Part shown: positions 18,328 to 27,212 of the stretch, piece after piece
Layout of the letters: the number at the start of each line of letters is the position of its first letter
Position numbering within the stretch: position 1 is the stretch's first letter
Assembly: GCA_002347965.1 (NCBI GenBank)
Contig: DDYN01000013.1
Span: forward strand, 18,398-82,397
Length of the DNA: 64,000 nt
From: UBA2233 sp002347965 [NCBI: Nitrospirae bacterium UBA2233]
GTDB taxonomy: Bacteria > UBA2233
Direction of reading: 5' to 3'
The notes under the pieces: generated by a model
The model's input: the letters and a program-made list of their open reading frames with translations, nothing else
Database searches by the model: none
What the model was told of the DNA's origin: nothing
Program-made: the position numbers and the translations under genes

Positions 18328-18923
18328 ACGATCTTCCAAAGGTCTACGGGGTGGAGCTTGTAGACGTCCTCTACATGAAGGCCCGATCTGGCTATCAGCG
18401 GGTCAAGCGCAAAATCGGGGTGCCAGCCCAACTTCCTGCACAACGGACCGAACGCCTTGAGTAGCACCAGAGACGCGGGATTCTCGCTCCGAAAATGGTT
18501 GATAATGACGATCGAACCCCCAGGCCGGGTGACCCTTTGCATCTCCTTGAGGATCTCATGCGGGTTGTCCGCCACCGAGACGACGTGGGCCACGATGCTG
18601 TGGTCGAACACGTTGTCCTTGAAAGCAAGCCGCCTTCCATCCATCTTCGCCAGCAGGACCGACCGGGCGTTGATCCCGGGCAGCTTGGCCTTTGCCCTGG
18701 CAAGCATGGTATCTAGCACGTCCACCCCGGCCACGCGCACACCTGCCGGGTACAAAGGGAGAGAAATGCCAGTTCCTACGCCTACCTCGAGCACGATCTG
18801 CCCCGGAGAAAGCGCAAGCTTTTCGATGACATGCCTCAGCCTTGGCAAAAACATCCTGCCAAACACGGCGTCGTAGATTTTTACGTACCGGCTGTAAGCC
18901 TTCTCTATGGCCTGGATGTCCAC
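18300..18923 (-). CDS. pmtA: PmtA-like phospholipid N-methyltransferase
   Basis: A class I SAM-dependent methyltransferase of 207 aa. Motif I is LEVGVGTG (residues about 45-52), and VDVLDTML follows. YSRYVKIYDAVFG at the N-terminus and the late segment INHFRSENP with KLGWHPDFALD match phosphatidylethanolamine N-methyltransferase PmtA of alpha-proteobacteria. It would convert membrane PE to methylated forms and PC. It overlaps both neighbours by 19-28 nt, so the operon is tightly coupled. Substrate is inferred from motif similarity only. Confidence 0.72.
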   Translation of the reverse strand: MDIQAIEKAYSRYVKIYDAVFGRMFLPRLRHVIEKLALSPGQIVLEVGVGTGISLPLYPAGVRVAGVDVLDTMLARAKAKLPGINARSVLLAKMDGRRLAFKDNVFDHSIVAHVVSVADNPHEILKEMQRVTRPGGSIVIINHFRSENPASLVLLKAFGPLCRKLGWHPDFALDPLIARSGLHVEDVYKLHPVDLWKIVWTKSSPRN

Positions 18924-20353
18924 AGCGCCCCCATCAGTTCGCGGGCATGGGCTTCAAGCGCCCTGAGGCGTTCTTCCGACCGGGCCTCAATGTACATACG
19001 CACCACGGGCTCTGTTCCTGAAGGCCGAAGGAGGACCCAACTGCCATCTTCGAGGGTCCATTTCGTTCCGTCGAGCCTGCTTACGGAAGCCATCCGGACA
19101 CCTGCAAGCTCCTTAGGCTCTTCTTCAATGATCCGCCGAAGGGCATCGGCCTTGGCCGGCTCAAAAGGCAGGTTGACCCTGCTTGTGTAGAACGGGCCTG
19201 TTCGTAGCCAAAGGCTCTCTTGGAGAGATTTCAACGGAACTGAGTTCCTACAGGCGGCCTCCAGGGCAAGCAGGCAGGCTAAGATTCCGTCTTTCTCCGG
19301 AACATGACCCTTAAGCGAAAGACCCGCACTCTCCTCGCCTGCCAAAAGAGCCTTTCCCTCCCAAAGCGCCTGGCCCAAGTATTTGAAGCCCACCTTGGTT
19401 TCGATAGCCCTTTGCCCGTGGAGCCTTGCGACTGCATCGATAAAATGCGAGGTGGCCACGCTTCTTGCCGCGTCTCCCTTCATGCCCTTTTGGGCGATGA
19501 GCTCGTGATACAAAATACCCAGGAATACGTTGGGCAAAACAAACGTCCCGCCCCTATCGACAATCCCGTAACGGTCGGCATCGCCGTCGGTGGCGAGCGC
19601 GATGTCAAACCCTTGCTCTTGGACGATCCGGACGGTTTCGGCAAGTTCTTCAGGAGCCGGTTCTGGTGCCATCCCGTCGAACGTTGGGTCAGGGTTTACC
19701 CTTCTCACCTGGACCTTGACCCCTCTTGTCGTCAGATAACGATCGAGGTGGCCAGCTCCCGTTCCGTGGAGGACGTCCACGAGGACTTTGGGATTTGCGC
19801 GTTGAATGACCCCAACCTCCAGGAAGGTATCGAGTGTGGCGAAATACGCCTCGGAAGGGTCAACGGGAACGACAAGGCCTTTTGTTGCCGCCTCTTCGAG
19901 GTCGAGCGTGGGAATCGAAGGGTCCCGGGCATAGATCTCTTGAGCAAGCACCTCTAGCCTCTGGGTGGTCTCGGGCAGCGCTGGCCCGCCCCACTCGGGC
20001 GAGAACTTCAGGCCGTTATAAATTGGGGGGTTGTGGCTTGCGGTGATGTTCACGCCCCCCGCGGCGGAACGTCTCAGGATTTCGTGCGCGATGACCGGGG
20101 TAGGGGTAGGTCTTTGGCACACGAAGCACGCAACGCCCTCGTGAGCAAGAACCCCGACAACCTCGTCGGCAAATTTTTCGGACAAGAACCGCGTATCGTG
20201 GCCAACGACCACCCCTCGTCCTTGCGTACCTTTTTCCTTTAGAAAAAAAGCAAGTGCAAGCGCGGCGATACGGACGTTGGCAAACGTAAAGTCGTCCGCA
20301 ATGATTCCACGCCAACCCGACGTTCCGAACGTGATTGGACACGGCCTTGGCAT
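18905..20353 (-). CDS. Phosphoglucomutase/phosphomannomutase
   Basis: Alpha-D-phosphohexomutase of 482 aa that interconverts hexose 1- and 6-phosphates. The phosphoserine is S106 in TASHNP, the metal loop is DGDADR (256-261), the sugar-binding loop is GEESAGLS, and the phosphate-binding loop is RPSGTEP. Metal and catalytic residues are all intact. It begins 16 nt after the aldo/keto reductase gene. The exact sugar (glucose or mannose) is not decided by the visible motifs. Products would feed GalU and UDP-xylose synthesis. Confidence 0.92.
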   Translation of the reverse strand: MPRPCPITFGTSGWRGIIADDFTFANVRIAALALAFFLKEKGTQGRGVVVGHDTRFLSEKFADEVVGVLAHEGVACFVCQRPTPTPVIAHEILRRSAAGGVNITASHNPPIYNGLKFSPEWGGPALPETTQRLEVLAQEIYARDPSIPTLDLEEAATKGLVVPVDPSEAYFATLDTFLEVGVIQRANPKVLVDVLHGTGAGHLDRYLTTRGVKVQVRRVNPDPTFDGMAPEPAPEELAETVRIVQEQGFDIALATDGDADRYGIVDRGGTFVLPNVFLGILYHELIAQKGMKGDAARSVATSHFIDAVARLHGQRAIETKVGFKYLGQALWEGKALLAGEESAGLSLKGHVPEKDGILACLLALEAACRNSVPLKSLQESLWLRTGPFYTSRVNLPFEPAKADALRRIIEEEPKELAGVRMASVSRLDGTKWTLEDGSWVLLRPSGTEPVVRMYIEARSEERLRALEAHARELMGALWTSRP

Positions 20354-20369
20354 AAATGTAAACCCTCCT

Positions 20370-21353
20370 TTAGAGTGGGGGTGCCATAAAGGCCGGAGAG
20401 ATGGGCTTTGATATACTCAAACGAAGCGCTTCCTCGATACGCCCAAGCATGTCCCCTGGAATTTTAAAGCTTGCAGCCTTGGACGATGCCTCGATTTGCT
20501 TGGGGTTTCTGGCCCCGCAAAGCGCAGAAGTCACCCCGCACTGCTCGATCGCCCACCGGACGGCGAAGGACCCGATATCCACGCCGATCTCCTTGGCTAA
20601 CCCCTTCAGCCCTTCCACGGCCTTTAGATGTTCAAGAAAGGCATTCCCTTGGAATTTAGGGTCCGCGCTCCTTAGGTCATCGCTTGGAAAAGTCGTTTCT
20701 TGCGAAAATTTGCCCGTTAAAAGACCTCTGCAGAGAGGCCCGTAGGCAAGGATTCCGATTTTATGCTCCCTGGCATAAGGAAGGGTTTCCGCCTCTATCT
20801 CGCGCTCGAACAGGCTGTAGGGGACTTGGTTGCTCGCAAGCGTTCCGTCCCTGTCGAACGCCTCCATCTGCCCGGCATCAAAATTACTCACGCCAATTTC
20901 TCTGATTTTGCCGGCTTTTTTTAGCTTAAGCAAGGCATCGAGAGATTCTTCAAAAGGAGTGCTGAGATCCGGCCAATGGATCTGGTAAAGGTCTATACAA
21001 TCGGATCGAAGCCGCCTTAAGCTCTGATCAATCTCCTCAAAAATCCGCTTAGACGAGGAATTCCTCCGGATGCGCTCGTTTTCGTCCCACTCAAGGCCGC
21101 ATTTGCTCGCCACAACAACCCGGTTTCGAGCCTTAGCCTCTGCAAGAGCCTGGCCGACGAGGGTTTCGGCATGGCCGAAACCGTACACGGGGGCCGTGTC
21201 AATCAGCGTGATTCCGAGGTCTATCGCCTTAAAGATGGCCTTCTTGGAGCTTTCATCTTCTGCGCCCCCCCACATCCAGCCGCCCATAACCCAGGTTCCG
21301 AGCCCGACCACGCTGACCGAAATATCGCTCTTGCCCAGATGCCTTTGCTCCAT
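20370..21353 (-). CDS. Aldo/keto reductase
   Basis: NADPH-dependent TIM-barrel oxidoreductase of 327 aa. Catalytic residues are all visible: D and Y in IDTAPVYGFG, K in ASKCGLEW, and H in IHWPDLS. IREIGVSNF and the C-terminal GARNPKQIE belong to the cofactor site. The ATG at 21353 has GGAG 4 nt upstream; upstream in-frame sequence to 21551 is not family-like. It may be the first gene of the AKR-pgm-pmtA-trpF-rimI-pyrK-pyrD run. Confidence 0.9.
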   Translation of the reverse strand: MEQRHLGKSDISVSVVGLGTWVMGGWMWGGAEDESSKKAIFKAIDLGITLIDTAPVYGFGHAETLVGQALAEAKARNRVVVASKCGLEWDENERIRRNSSSKRIFEEIDQSLRRLRSDCIDLYQIHWPDLSTPFEESLDALLKLKKAGKIREIGVSNFDAGQMEAFDRDGTLASNQVPYSLFEREIEAETLPYAREHKIGILAYGPLCRGLLTGKFSQETTFPSDDLRSADPKFQGNAFLEHLKAVEGLKGLAKEIGVDIGSFAVRWAIEQCGVTSALCGARNPKQIEASSKAASFKIPGDMLGRIEEALRLSISKPISPAFMAPPL

Positions 21354-21584
21354 AGTCTCCAACCTTTTCCGGCGTGCTTCGTCGTTTAAGAACAAACTGT
21401 TTCTATGGTATTTTAGCGTATATCCAAAAACGCCCCAACCCTTATCCCGCTTGACCGTGCCCTCTCCATCTGGCAGCTCGACGACAAGCGATCCCCCAAG
21501 CTCCAGCTCGAGCCATACACAGCGCCCCCGCCACGACCGATGAAGAAACACCAGCCTGACATACGCTTTCTTTAACGGTCAGCC

Positions 21585-21613
21585 TTGACAAGGCGGATTG
21601 ATTCGCCCATTAT
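21585..21613 (+). promoter_or_regulatory. Promoter of tRNA-Glu
   Basis: TTGACA (21585-21590) and CATTAT (21608-21613) with a 17-bp spacer, ending 29 bp before the tRNA. An overlapping TATTAT at 21611 has a 20-bp spacer. The 289 bases between the AKR start and the tRNA hold no gene. Confidence 0.6.
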
Positions 21614-21642
21614 TATAGCTCAAACTTCTACGTGTTTGAGCG

Positions 21643-21718
21643 GGTCCCATCGTCTAGCGGCCTAGGACACTGGCCTCTCAAGCCAGAAACACGGGTTCGA
21701 AGCCCGTTGGGACCACCA
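21643..21718 (+). tRNA. tRNA-Glu (CTC)
   Basis: A 76-nt cloverleaf with encoded CCA: acceptor GGTCCCA/TGGGACC, anticodon arm CTGGC-CTCTCAA-GCCAG giving CTC, and T loop GGTTCGAAGCC. It abuts the stop codon of the convergent exbD gene with no gap. Confidence 0.97.
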
Positions 21719-22141
21719 TTATTTTCGGGAAGCCTGCGGATGCTGCGCGACGACGGCGATGTCCGAAAACCCCGAAAGCCTCAAGGCGTCCATCACCTTG
21801 ATGGCAAGCCCAAAATAGACCCCTTGATCCACAAACAGCGCGGCCTGCCCCTTCTCGACCTTTGGGGCCTCGTCAGCCAAGGCTTTTTGAAGCGTGCTAA
21901 GGGTGTGCTCCTTTCCGTTGACAAGAATACGCCCGTCCTTGGGAAGCTCGACCCTTAAAACGTTCTTAACTCCCGCTTCCTTTGCCGAGGTCGCCTCTGG
22001 CAGGTCTAGCTTAAGGGTCGGTGCCGTAGAGAAGTTCATGGTGAGCAAGAAATAAATCATAAGGTTAAACACGACATCGATCAGCGGTGTCATCAGCATT
22101 CCTTGGAAACCCCGCCGTCTTCGGCTGGTCCTAAGGTACAT
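21719..22141 (-). CDS. exbD: ExbD/TolR-family biopolymer transport protein
   Basis: A 140-aa single-pass inner-membrane protein with a periplasmic domain. The N-terminal helix (residues about 15-36) carries the conserved protonatable Asp, D22 in MTPLIDVVFN, which uses proton flow through an ExbB/TolQ partner. No exbB, tolQ, tonB or tolA lies in the window, so it is orphaned here. It follows the thioredoxin-like gene by 4 nt and ends at the tRNA-Glu boundary. Confidence 0.9.
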   Translation of the reverse strand: MYLRTSRRRRGFQGMLMTPLIDVVFNLMIYFLLTMNFSTAPTLKLDLPEATSAKEAGVKNVLRVELPKDGRILVNGKEHTLSTLQKALADEAPKVEKGQAALFVDQGVYFGLAIKVMDALRLSGFSDIAVVAQHPQASRK

Positions 22142-22145
22142 AGGC

Positions 22146-22565
22146 TTAGCGGCTGGCCCGAATAAAGGCCTCGATACGGGCCTTTAGCTTGTCTGGCTCG
22201 ATTACCCCTTCGATGAAGTCGGCCTTTTTTTGGTCGTGGTCTTTCAAGACAATCGTCGGATACGCGAGGACGAAAAGCGCGTCTTCCCTAGGGATAGGCC
22301 TTACGGGAAACTTCAGGCCGGCTTCTTTAGCGTAGGCTTTGGCGGCGTCCTCCGAAGCACCCACGGCGTAACCCGCAATTTCCACGCCCTCCATCTTGAA
22401 ATCCTTGAGATAATCGGCCATCTTTGCGCATGCAGGGCAACCCACCGAGAAGTAGTACTCTACGACGGCAACCCTGGTGCCGGATACCCCCGATTTCGGA
22501 AAGAAACAAAAAAAACATGCCAACGTGAGAATGGCAAACAATTGCACGTGTGCCGTTCGAAGCAC
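22146..22565 (-). CDS. Exported thioredoxin-like protein with CPAC motif
   Basis: A 139-aa protein with an N-terminal signal or membrane anchor (residues about 8-23) and a thioredoxin fold carrying the redox motif C43-P-A-C46 and a cis-Pro region (AYPTIVLKD). It probably works on disulfides in the periplasm. It has a GTG start at 22565 behind a G-rich leader. It lies between corC and exbD; the pairing suggests a link to envelope protein folding, but there is no direct evidence for a specific substrate. Confidence 0.82.
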   Translation of the reverse strand: MLRTAHVQLFAILTLACFFCFFPKSGVSGTRVAVVEYYFSVGCPACAKMADYLKDFKMEGVEIAGYAVGASEDAAKAYAKEAGLKFPVRPIPREDALFVLAYPTIVLKDHDQKKADFIEGVIEPDKLKARIEAFIRASR

Positions 22566-22628
22566 CGATTACCCCCCTATGAATTGGTTATGCTTTGGTT
22601 TGCACCTTTTTACGTTGCACAAAGAAAT

Positions 22629-23888
22629 TCAAGAAACGCGCGCAACCTTTGGAATCACGCGTACCCTGATGATTCTCTGCAATCCTACCTGCTCCACTAC
22701 AAACACGGCGCTGTCCGTATCCAGACGTTGTTTTTCTTGGGGCATATCCTGGAACGCCTCGAGCAAGTAGCCGGCGAGCGTGCTGGCGCGCTCCTCTGGC
22801 AACCCTAGCTCAAGCATGCGGTTTAAATCTTTGATCGACAAATCGGCGTCTACCAGGAAAGAGCCATCTGGCAAGCGCCTGACCCTCTCTAAATCTCTGT
22901 CGAACTCGTCGAAAATCTCCCCCACGATCTCTTCCAGTAGGTCTTCTAACGTGACCAGCCCGACGACCGTCCCGTACTCGTCCACAACGATCGCCATCTG
23001 GAGCTTCTTTACCCGCATCTCGCGCAAGAGCTCGTCGGTGCGCTTGACCTCGGGAACAAAGAACGCCTCTTTCAGAAGCGGAGCAATGCTGGGGTGCTGC
23101 CCTAGGGCCATGGCAAGCATTAGGTCCTTAATGTGCAGGATCCCGACGACGTTGCTGATGTCCTCTTGATAAACGGGAAACCTCGAAAAGCCTGTCTCCT
23201 TCGTCCTGCTAAGGGCATTCTCGACCGGAGCGTCCAGCTCTACGCCCACCATTTTAGCCCTTGGAACCATGACATCCACAACCCGCGTTTCCGAGAGCTC
23301 GAGAACGTTCAAGAGCATCAAGCGCCTTTCCTTTGCAAACGCGCCTACCTTGCCGCCGTAGAGCAGCAAATAACGGATTTCGTCCTCGGAGATCGTCGGC
23401 CTAAGCTCCAACGATACCCCGCCAATCGTCGTGAGCAACATCCTTGAGATTGCCGTGGTACACCAGGCAGCGGGCATAAGAAGCAGGCGGGCAACCTTAA
23501 GGAATGGGACTAGGGCAAGGCCAATGCGTTCGGCATGGAACAACGCGTAGCTTTTGGGGGTCACCTCGGAAAAAACAAGGATTAGGAAGGTCATCAACAC
23601 TGTCGCGTAAACCACGCCTCGCTCCCCGAACGTCTTGATCAACAACGAGGCGGTGAGCGAGGAAGCGAGGATGTTGACGATATTGTTGCCTACCAGAATG
23701 AGACCGATGACTTCGTCCGGGTGCTTTAGCATGCCAAGAAGCGCTTTAGCGCGAAGGTTGCCGTCTTTGGCGAGCTTATTCAACCGGACACGGTTCATAC
23801 CCACGAGCGCCGTCTCGAGGGCGCTGAAAAGCCCCGAAAAAACAAGGCAAGCCAAGATAGCGATTCCATAAAAGGCCTCATGGGACAA
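22629..23888 (-). CDS. CorC/HlyC-type membrane protein with CNNM and CBS domains
   Basis: A 419-aa protein with the standard order: a CNNM/DUF21 membrane domain (residues about 1-180, several hydrophobic helices), a CBS pair (about 200-320, with VMVPRAKM at the start) and a C-terminal CorC_HlyC domain (about 335-415). The family is linked to Mg2+/Co2+ homeostasis or efflux. It overlaps pgeF by 11 nt and so belongs to the ribF-rluD-pgeF-corC run. Confidence 0.92.
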   Translation of the reverse strand: MSHEAFYGIAILACLVFSGLFSALETALVGMNRVRLNKLAKDGNLRAKALLGMLKHPDEVIGLILVGNNIVNILASSLTASLLIKTFGERGVVYATVLMTFLILVFSEVTPKSYALFHAERIGLALVPFLKVARLLLMPAAWCTTAISRMLLTTIGGVSLELRPTISEDEIRYLLLYGGKVGAFAKERRLMLLNVLELSETRVVDVMVPRAKMVGVELDAPVENALSRTKETGFSRFPVYQEDISNVVGILHIKDLMLAMALGQHPSIAPLLKEAFFVPEVKRTDELLREMRVKKLQMAIVVDEYGTVVGLVTLEDLLEEIVGEIFDEFDRDLERVRRLPDGSFLVDADLSIKDLNRMLELGLPEERASTLAGYLLEAFQDMPQEKQRLDTDSAVFVVEQVGLQRIIRVRVIPKVARVS

Positions 23889-24624
23889 GGCTCAACCTCC
23901 TTCTTTCGACCGGCCCGTGCGAAACCTTGACAATAAAGCTTGCATTTTCCAGCCCGCTTAAGCCATCCCGGCGGAACGAGGCGAAGGGAACGTGAAGGCG
24001 CCCTGTACAAAGCCTTAGGGTATCTATCTGAACGCTCGGAACACCCGCGCGCTCGAGCAGCAGGCGGCTTGCCATGCCAAGGTCTAGGTATATTTTGGCG
24101 TTTCGTTTTTCAAGGCAGCCAGAAAGCCCCTTTTCGTGGAATACCGAGGCCACGTCTTGTTTGATTTCATAACAACATGGCCCGATGTGCGGACCAATCG
24201 CAACAACGAGCCGCCTCGGCGGAATCCCTAGGTCTCTTTCGAAACGCTCTACGAGCCGGCCTTGAATATCGAGGGCCGTTCCTTTCCATCCGGCATGAAC
24301 GCAAGCTACCGCGTGCGAGACCGGGTCAAAGGCAAGCAGCGGGACACAATCCGCGGTACGGACAACAAGCACTACTCCTGGAAGGTTCGTAATCAGCCCA
24401 TCCGTCCGGGGAACCCGAACTTGACTCTCTTTGCCCGCCAGCATCGCTCGCGTCACAACCTGGATGGTATCGCCGTGGACCTGCTCCATCCATACAAGCT
24501 TTCTGGCCCTATGCCATAAAACGCCTGGGTTTGGCAAAAAGGCTTGCTTACCGAGAAACCCGTGGATATTACCCCTGAATGCCGCCAAACGCCCGGAGAG
24601 ATACCAAAGGGGGGGTCGGTTCAC
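23878..24624 (-). CDS. pgeF: Purine nucleoside/laccase-domain protein (PgeF/YfiH)
   Basis: A 248-aa protein of the YfiH family. Metal-ligand motifs are present: VRTADCVPLL, CVHAGWKGT and IGPCCYE. E. coli members correct wrongly built peptidoglycan stems, while other homologues act on purine nucleosides. The GTG start overlaps the rluD stop by 4 nt (GTGA), showing translational coupling; rluD-yfiH adjacency is common in bacteria. Confidence 0.92.
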   Translation of the reverse strand: MNRPPLWYLSGRLAAFRGNIHGFLGKQAFLPNPGVLWHRARKLVWMEQVHGDTIQVVTRAMLAGKESQVRVPRTDGLITNLPGVVLVVRTADCVPLLAFDPVSHAVACVHAGWKGTALDIQGRLVERFERDLGIPPRRLVVAIGPHIGPCCYEIKQDVASVFHEKGLSGCLEKRNAKIYLDLGMASRLLLERAGVPSVQIDTLRLCTGRLHVPFASFRRDGLSGLENASFIVKVSHGPVERRRLSLVP

Positions 24625-25622
24625 CTTACCCCTCCTCGATCCTCCGCAAGAAGCCCTAAAAGCAAAGAAAACCCGAACGGTAACGGGGCTTCCACCTCAA
24701 TCTCGGCCTCCGTGACCGGATGCCGAAAGGCAAGCTGCCGAGCATGGAGAAGCTGCCCCTCAATCGCCTGGAAGGCCTCCTTGAGGGCGTTTGGCAACCT
24801 CTTCGGCAAAGCGGCCGTCTTTGGACCGTAGAGCCTGTCGCCCACAATCGGATGGCCGATTGCGGCCGTTTGCACCCTAAGCTGATGGGTACGCCCTGTA
24901 CGAGGCCGTAGCAAAACGAGGCTCACGAAATCAAAGCTTTCAATCAGGCTGTAGGCAGTGAAGGCCAGCCGGCCCTTCCCCCTCCCAGGCCTAGTCGTGA
25001 AACGCGTGCCCACTTTTTGCGACCTTGAAAGCATGTTGGCCATCTCGCCCGTCTGGCTGCTCGGCTCTCCCCAGATGAGCGCAACATACTCCTTTTTCAC
25101 GGTTCGTGACGCAAACTGCCTCGATAGGCAAACATGTGCTTCAAGCGTCTTGGCGACCACGAGCGCCCCGGAGGTATCCTTGTCTAAGCGGTGGACAATG
25201 CCAGGCCTCGTAGGTTCGCCCACGCGAGCGAGAGAGGGGTACATGTCGCTTAAAAAATCCACAAGAGTGCGTACGGGTCTTCCGGCTCCAGGGTGGACGA
25301 CGAGCCCCTTAGGCTTGTTGAGGACAAGCACGTGCTCATCCTCGTACAGGACGGCAAAATGGGGCACCATAGGGGCGGCCGAAGGCTTGGGCTCTTCCGG
25401 CCAAGGAAGGATATGGAGCTGCTGCCCGGGCTCCACCCTTTGCGCGGGTTTGGACGCAAGCTTCCCCGCCACCTTCACCAGCCCCTTGGCGATGGCGCGC
25501 TGAACACTCGCCCTGGAAACAAAAGCCCCTGTTTCGGCGAGCACGGCATCTAGCCGACCTGGCCTGGCGGCCACGAGAACAACCCCAAGCACCGTCGGGT
25601 TCGTATCGGGGATTGCTCCCAT
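24621..25622 (-). CDS. rluD: RluD-family 23S rRNA pseudouridine synthase
   Basis: A 333-aa RluA/RluD-type enzyme with an N-terminal S4 RNA-binding domain (residues about 20-75) and a catalytic domain. The catalytic Asp is D147 in HRLDKDTSG, and the late RTGRTHQLR motif is intact. It modifies uridines in 23S rRNA helix 69 if orthologous to RluD. It is 10 nt after ribF and overlaps pgeF. Confidence 0.93.
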   Translation of the reverse strand: MGAIPDTNPTVLGVVLVAARPGRLDAVLAETGAFVSRASVQRAIAKGLVKVAGKLASKPAQRVEPGQQLHILPWPEEPKPSAAPMVPHFAVLYEDEHVLVLNKPKGLVVHPGAGRPVRTLVDFLSDMYPSLARVGEPTRPGIVHRLDKDTSGALVVAKTLEAHVCLSRQFASRTVKKEYVALIWGEPSSQTGEMANMLSRSQKVGTRFTTRPGRGKGRLAFTAYSLIESFDFVSLVLLRPRTGRTHQLRVQTAAIGHPIVGDRLYGPKTAALPKRLPNALKEAFQAIEGQLLHARQLAFRHPVTEAEIEVEAPLPFGFSLLLGLLAEDRGGVR

Positions 25623-25632
25623 CGGCCCATCC

Positions 25633-26580
25633 TTACGAAGAAACTCCGAAATCCGCCCCTAGGACGGCCGAAGCCTCTTTGATGTCTCGCTGAATCTGCT
25701 CGGCAAGAGCCGTGGGGGAATGAAACAGCTTTTGACCCCTTAAGAATTTAAGGAACTCGAAAGGCATCTGCCGCCCGTATAAATCGCCTTCGAACCCGAT
25801 AAGGTGGACTTCCAAGCTCAGACGCTCGTCGCCAAAGGTAGGTTTTTGCCCAATGTTCGCCACAGCCCTGTATACCTTGCCTTCCACGCGGGCAAACCCA
25901 GCATAAACCCCAAGCATAGGGGTATATTTCTTTGGGTCGAGGACAAGGTTTGCCGTAGGACATCCAAGGAGCCTCCCCCTGCCCTCCCCACGCTCGACGA
26001 CTCCATGTATACCGTAAGGCCTGCCCAAAATCTTCGCCGCCTTCTCGGCTTCACCCTTCGATAAGAGCTCCTTGACCCAAGAAGAGCTGATCGGCCGCCC
26101 AAAATTACAGACCATTTCCGGGGTATACACGCGAAACCCATGCAAAGCGCCCATTCTCTCGAGCATGTGGATGTTTCCGCGCCGCCCACGGCCAAAGCAG
26201 AAGTCTTTCCCGACAACAAGCCACTTGGTCTTGAGGGCACCGACGAGGACACGCTCGACGAACGCCTCGGCTGAGACTTGGGCAAATTCCATTCCAAATG
26301 TCTGGAGCCAAACCTTTGGAATGCCGAGAGAGGCCAACAGCTCTAGCTTTTCAGGAAGGGGCGTAAGATAACGGTGGCCTGCTTTTGGGTTGAACACCTC
26401 CCTTGGGTGAGGATAAAGCGTATAGACTCCAAACGGGCACGAGGCGGCCAATTCTTTGACCTTCGCGATCACCGCGAGGTGGCCGAGATGGACGCCGTCA
26501 AAGTTTCCGATGGCCACCACGTGCCCGTCTGATTCGGGAGAAAGCCCTTCAATGTCGGCAGGAAGGGTAAGCACCTCCAT
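25633..26580 (-). CDS. ribF: Bifunctional riboflavin kinase/FAD synthetase
   Basis: An enzyme of 315 aa that makes FMN and FAD. The N-terminal nucleotidyltransferase has GNFDGVHLGH and the GRGRRG loop; the C-terminal kinase has GCPTANL. The ATG at 26580 gives a family-like N-terminus and has AAGGA next to it; an earlier in-frame start at 26631 overlaps a possible upstream frameshifted gene. It heads the ribF-rluD-pgeF-corC-thioredoxin-exbD run. Confidence 0.93.
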   Translation of the reverse strand: MEVLTLPADIEGLSPESDGHVVAIGNFDGVHLGHLAVIAKVKELAASCPFGVYTLYPHPREVFNPKAGHRYLTPLPEKLELLASLGIPKVWLQTFGMEFAQVSAEAFVERVLVGALKTKWLVVGKDFCFGRGRRGNIHMLERMGALHGFRVYTPEMVCNFGRPISSSWVKELLSKGEAEKAAKILGRPYGIHGVVERGEGRGRLLGCPTANLVLDPKKYTPMLGVYAGFARVEGKVYRAVANIGQKPTFGDERLSLEVHLIGFEGDLYGRQMPFEFLKFLRGQKLFHSPTALAEQIQRDIKEASAVLGADFGVSS

Positions 26581-26584
26581 TCCT

Positions 26585-27014
26585 TCAGGCGCCCTTAACC
26601 CGCCTGGTATCCTCGTCCCTCCCCACGACAAAAATGTAGGCCAAACCCTTGATCGCGAACGAACCGTCGGGGGCGGGATGGACGTGTTGTTCGGGTGCTG
26701 CCTCCCGGACCATCATACCCTGAACGTCGGTTTGGTTGCCAAAAAACAGCCAAAGCTGCCGAGCCCGATCGCGCAATGCCGCCCCATTACTCCACCGTTA
26801 CATCTTCTTCGAGCAAAGCGTATATCGTGGCCTTTCCTTCTCTACCTACAGGCATGACAGGCGTTAGCAGCCCCACCCTTCCTACGAACACGGATACGAT
26901 TATTATACCCCTTGCTGAAGGATGGAGCCACCGCGAGATCCAGAGCGAAAACCGGGCACTACCAAACGCCGAACCCTTCCGGAAGGAGGCCAGGTTATCG
27001 GAAAACATGCTCAA
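26585..27014 (-). pseudogene. Possible frameshifted small gene upstream of ribF
   Basis: Two abutting minus-strand ORFs look like one protein. The first (27014 to 26787) ends with ...YALLEEDVT, then stops. The second frame is open across this point and continues WSNGAALRDRARQLWLFF and so on to 26585, ending 5 nt before ribF. Dropping one base near 26795 would join them into about 140 aa. Composition and gene order favour a real coding region, but I recognise no family. It could be a sequencing error, a true pseudogene, a programmed frameshift or chance. Confidence 0.35.
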
Positions 27015-27144
27015 CCCAAACGAAAAAACAACGAGCCTTGATGGGTGGGACGGAAAATGGGTAAGCTTGAAGTAAGCAGAAATACCTGCATTCCTTATCC
27101 AGACGAGCGTTCAAGGAGGTCCAAGGTTTAACGCGGAAATATGT

Positions 27145-27180
27145 TTCTCGTTTCTTAGAAACTCTGTTTCTGTACGAGAA
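27145..27180. repeat. Nested inverted repeats upstream of lptF
   Basis: Outer arms TTCTCGT (27145-27151) and ACGAGAA (27174-27180) enclose a 13-nt palindrome GTTTCTTAGAAAC (27150-27162). It lies 33 bp upstream of the lptF start and could be an operator or RNA hairpin. Nothing else is seen between 27015 and 27212 apart from an AAGGAGG at 27113 with no start codon behind it. Confidence 0.4.
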
Positions 27181-27212
27181 TCCGCATGCTTTCCTCATGT
27201 TTAAACGTTAGG

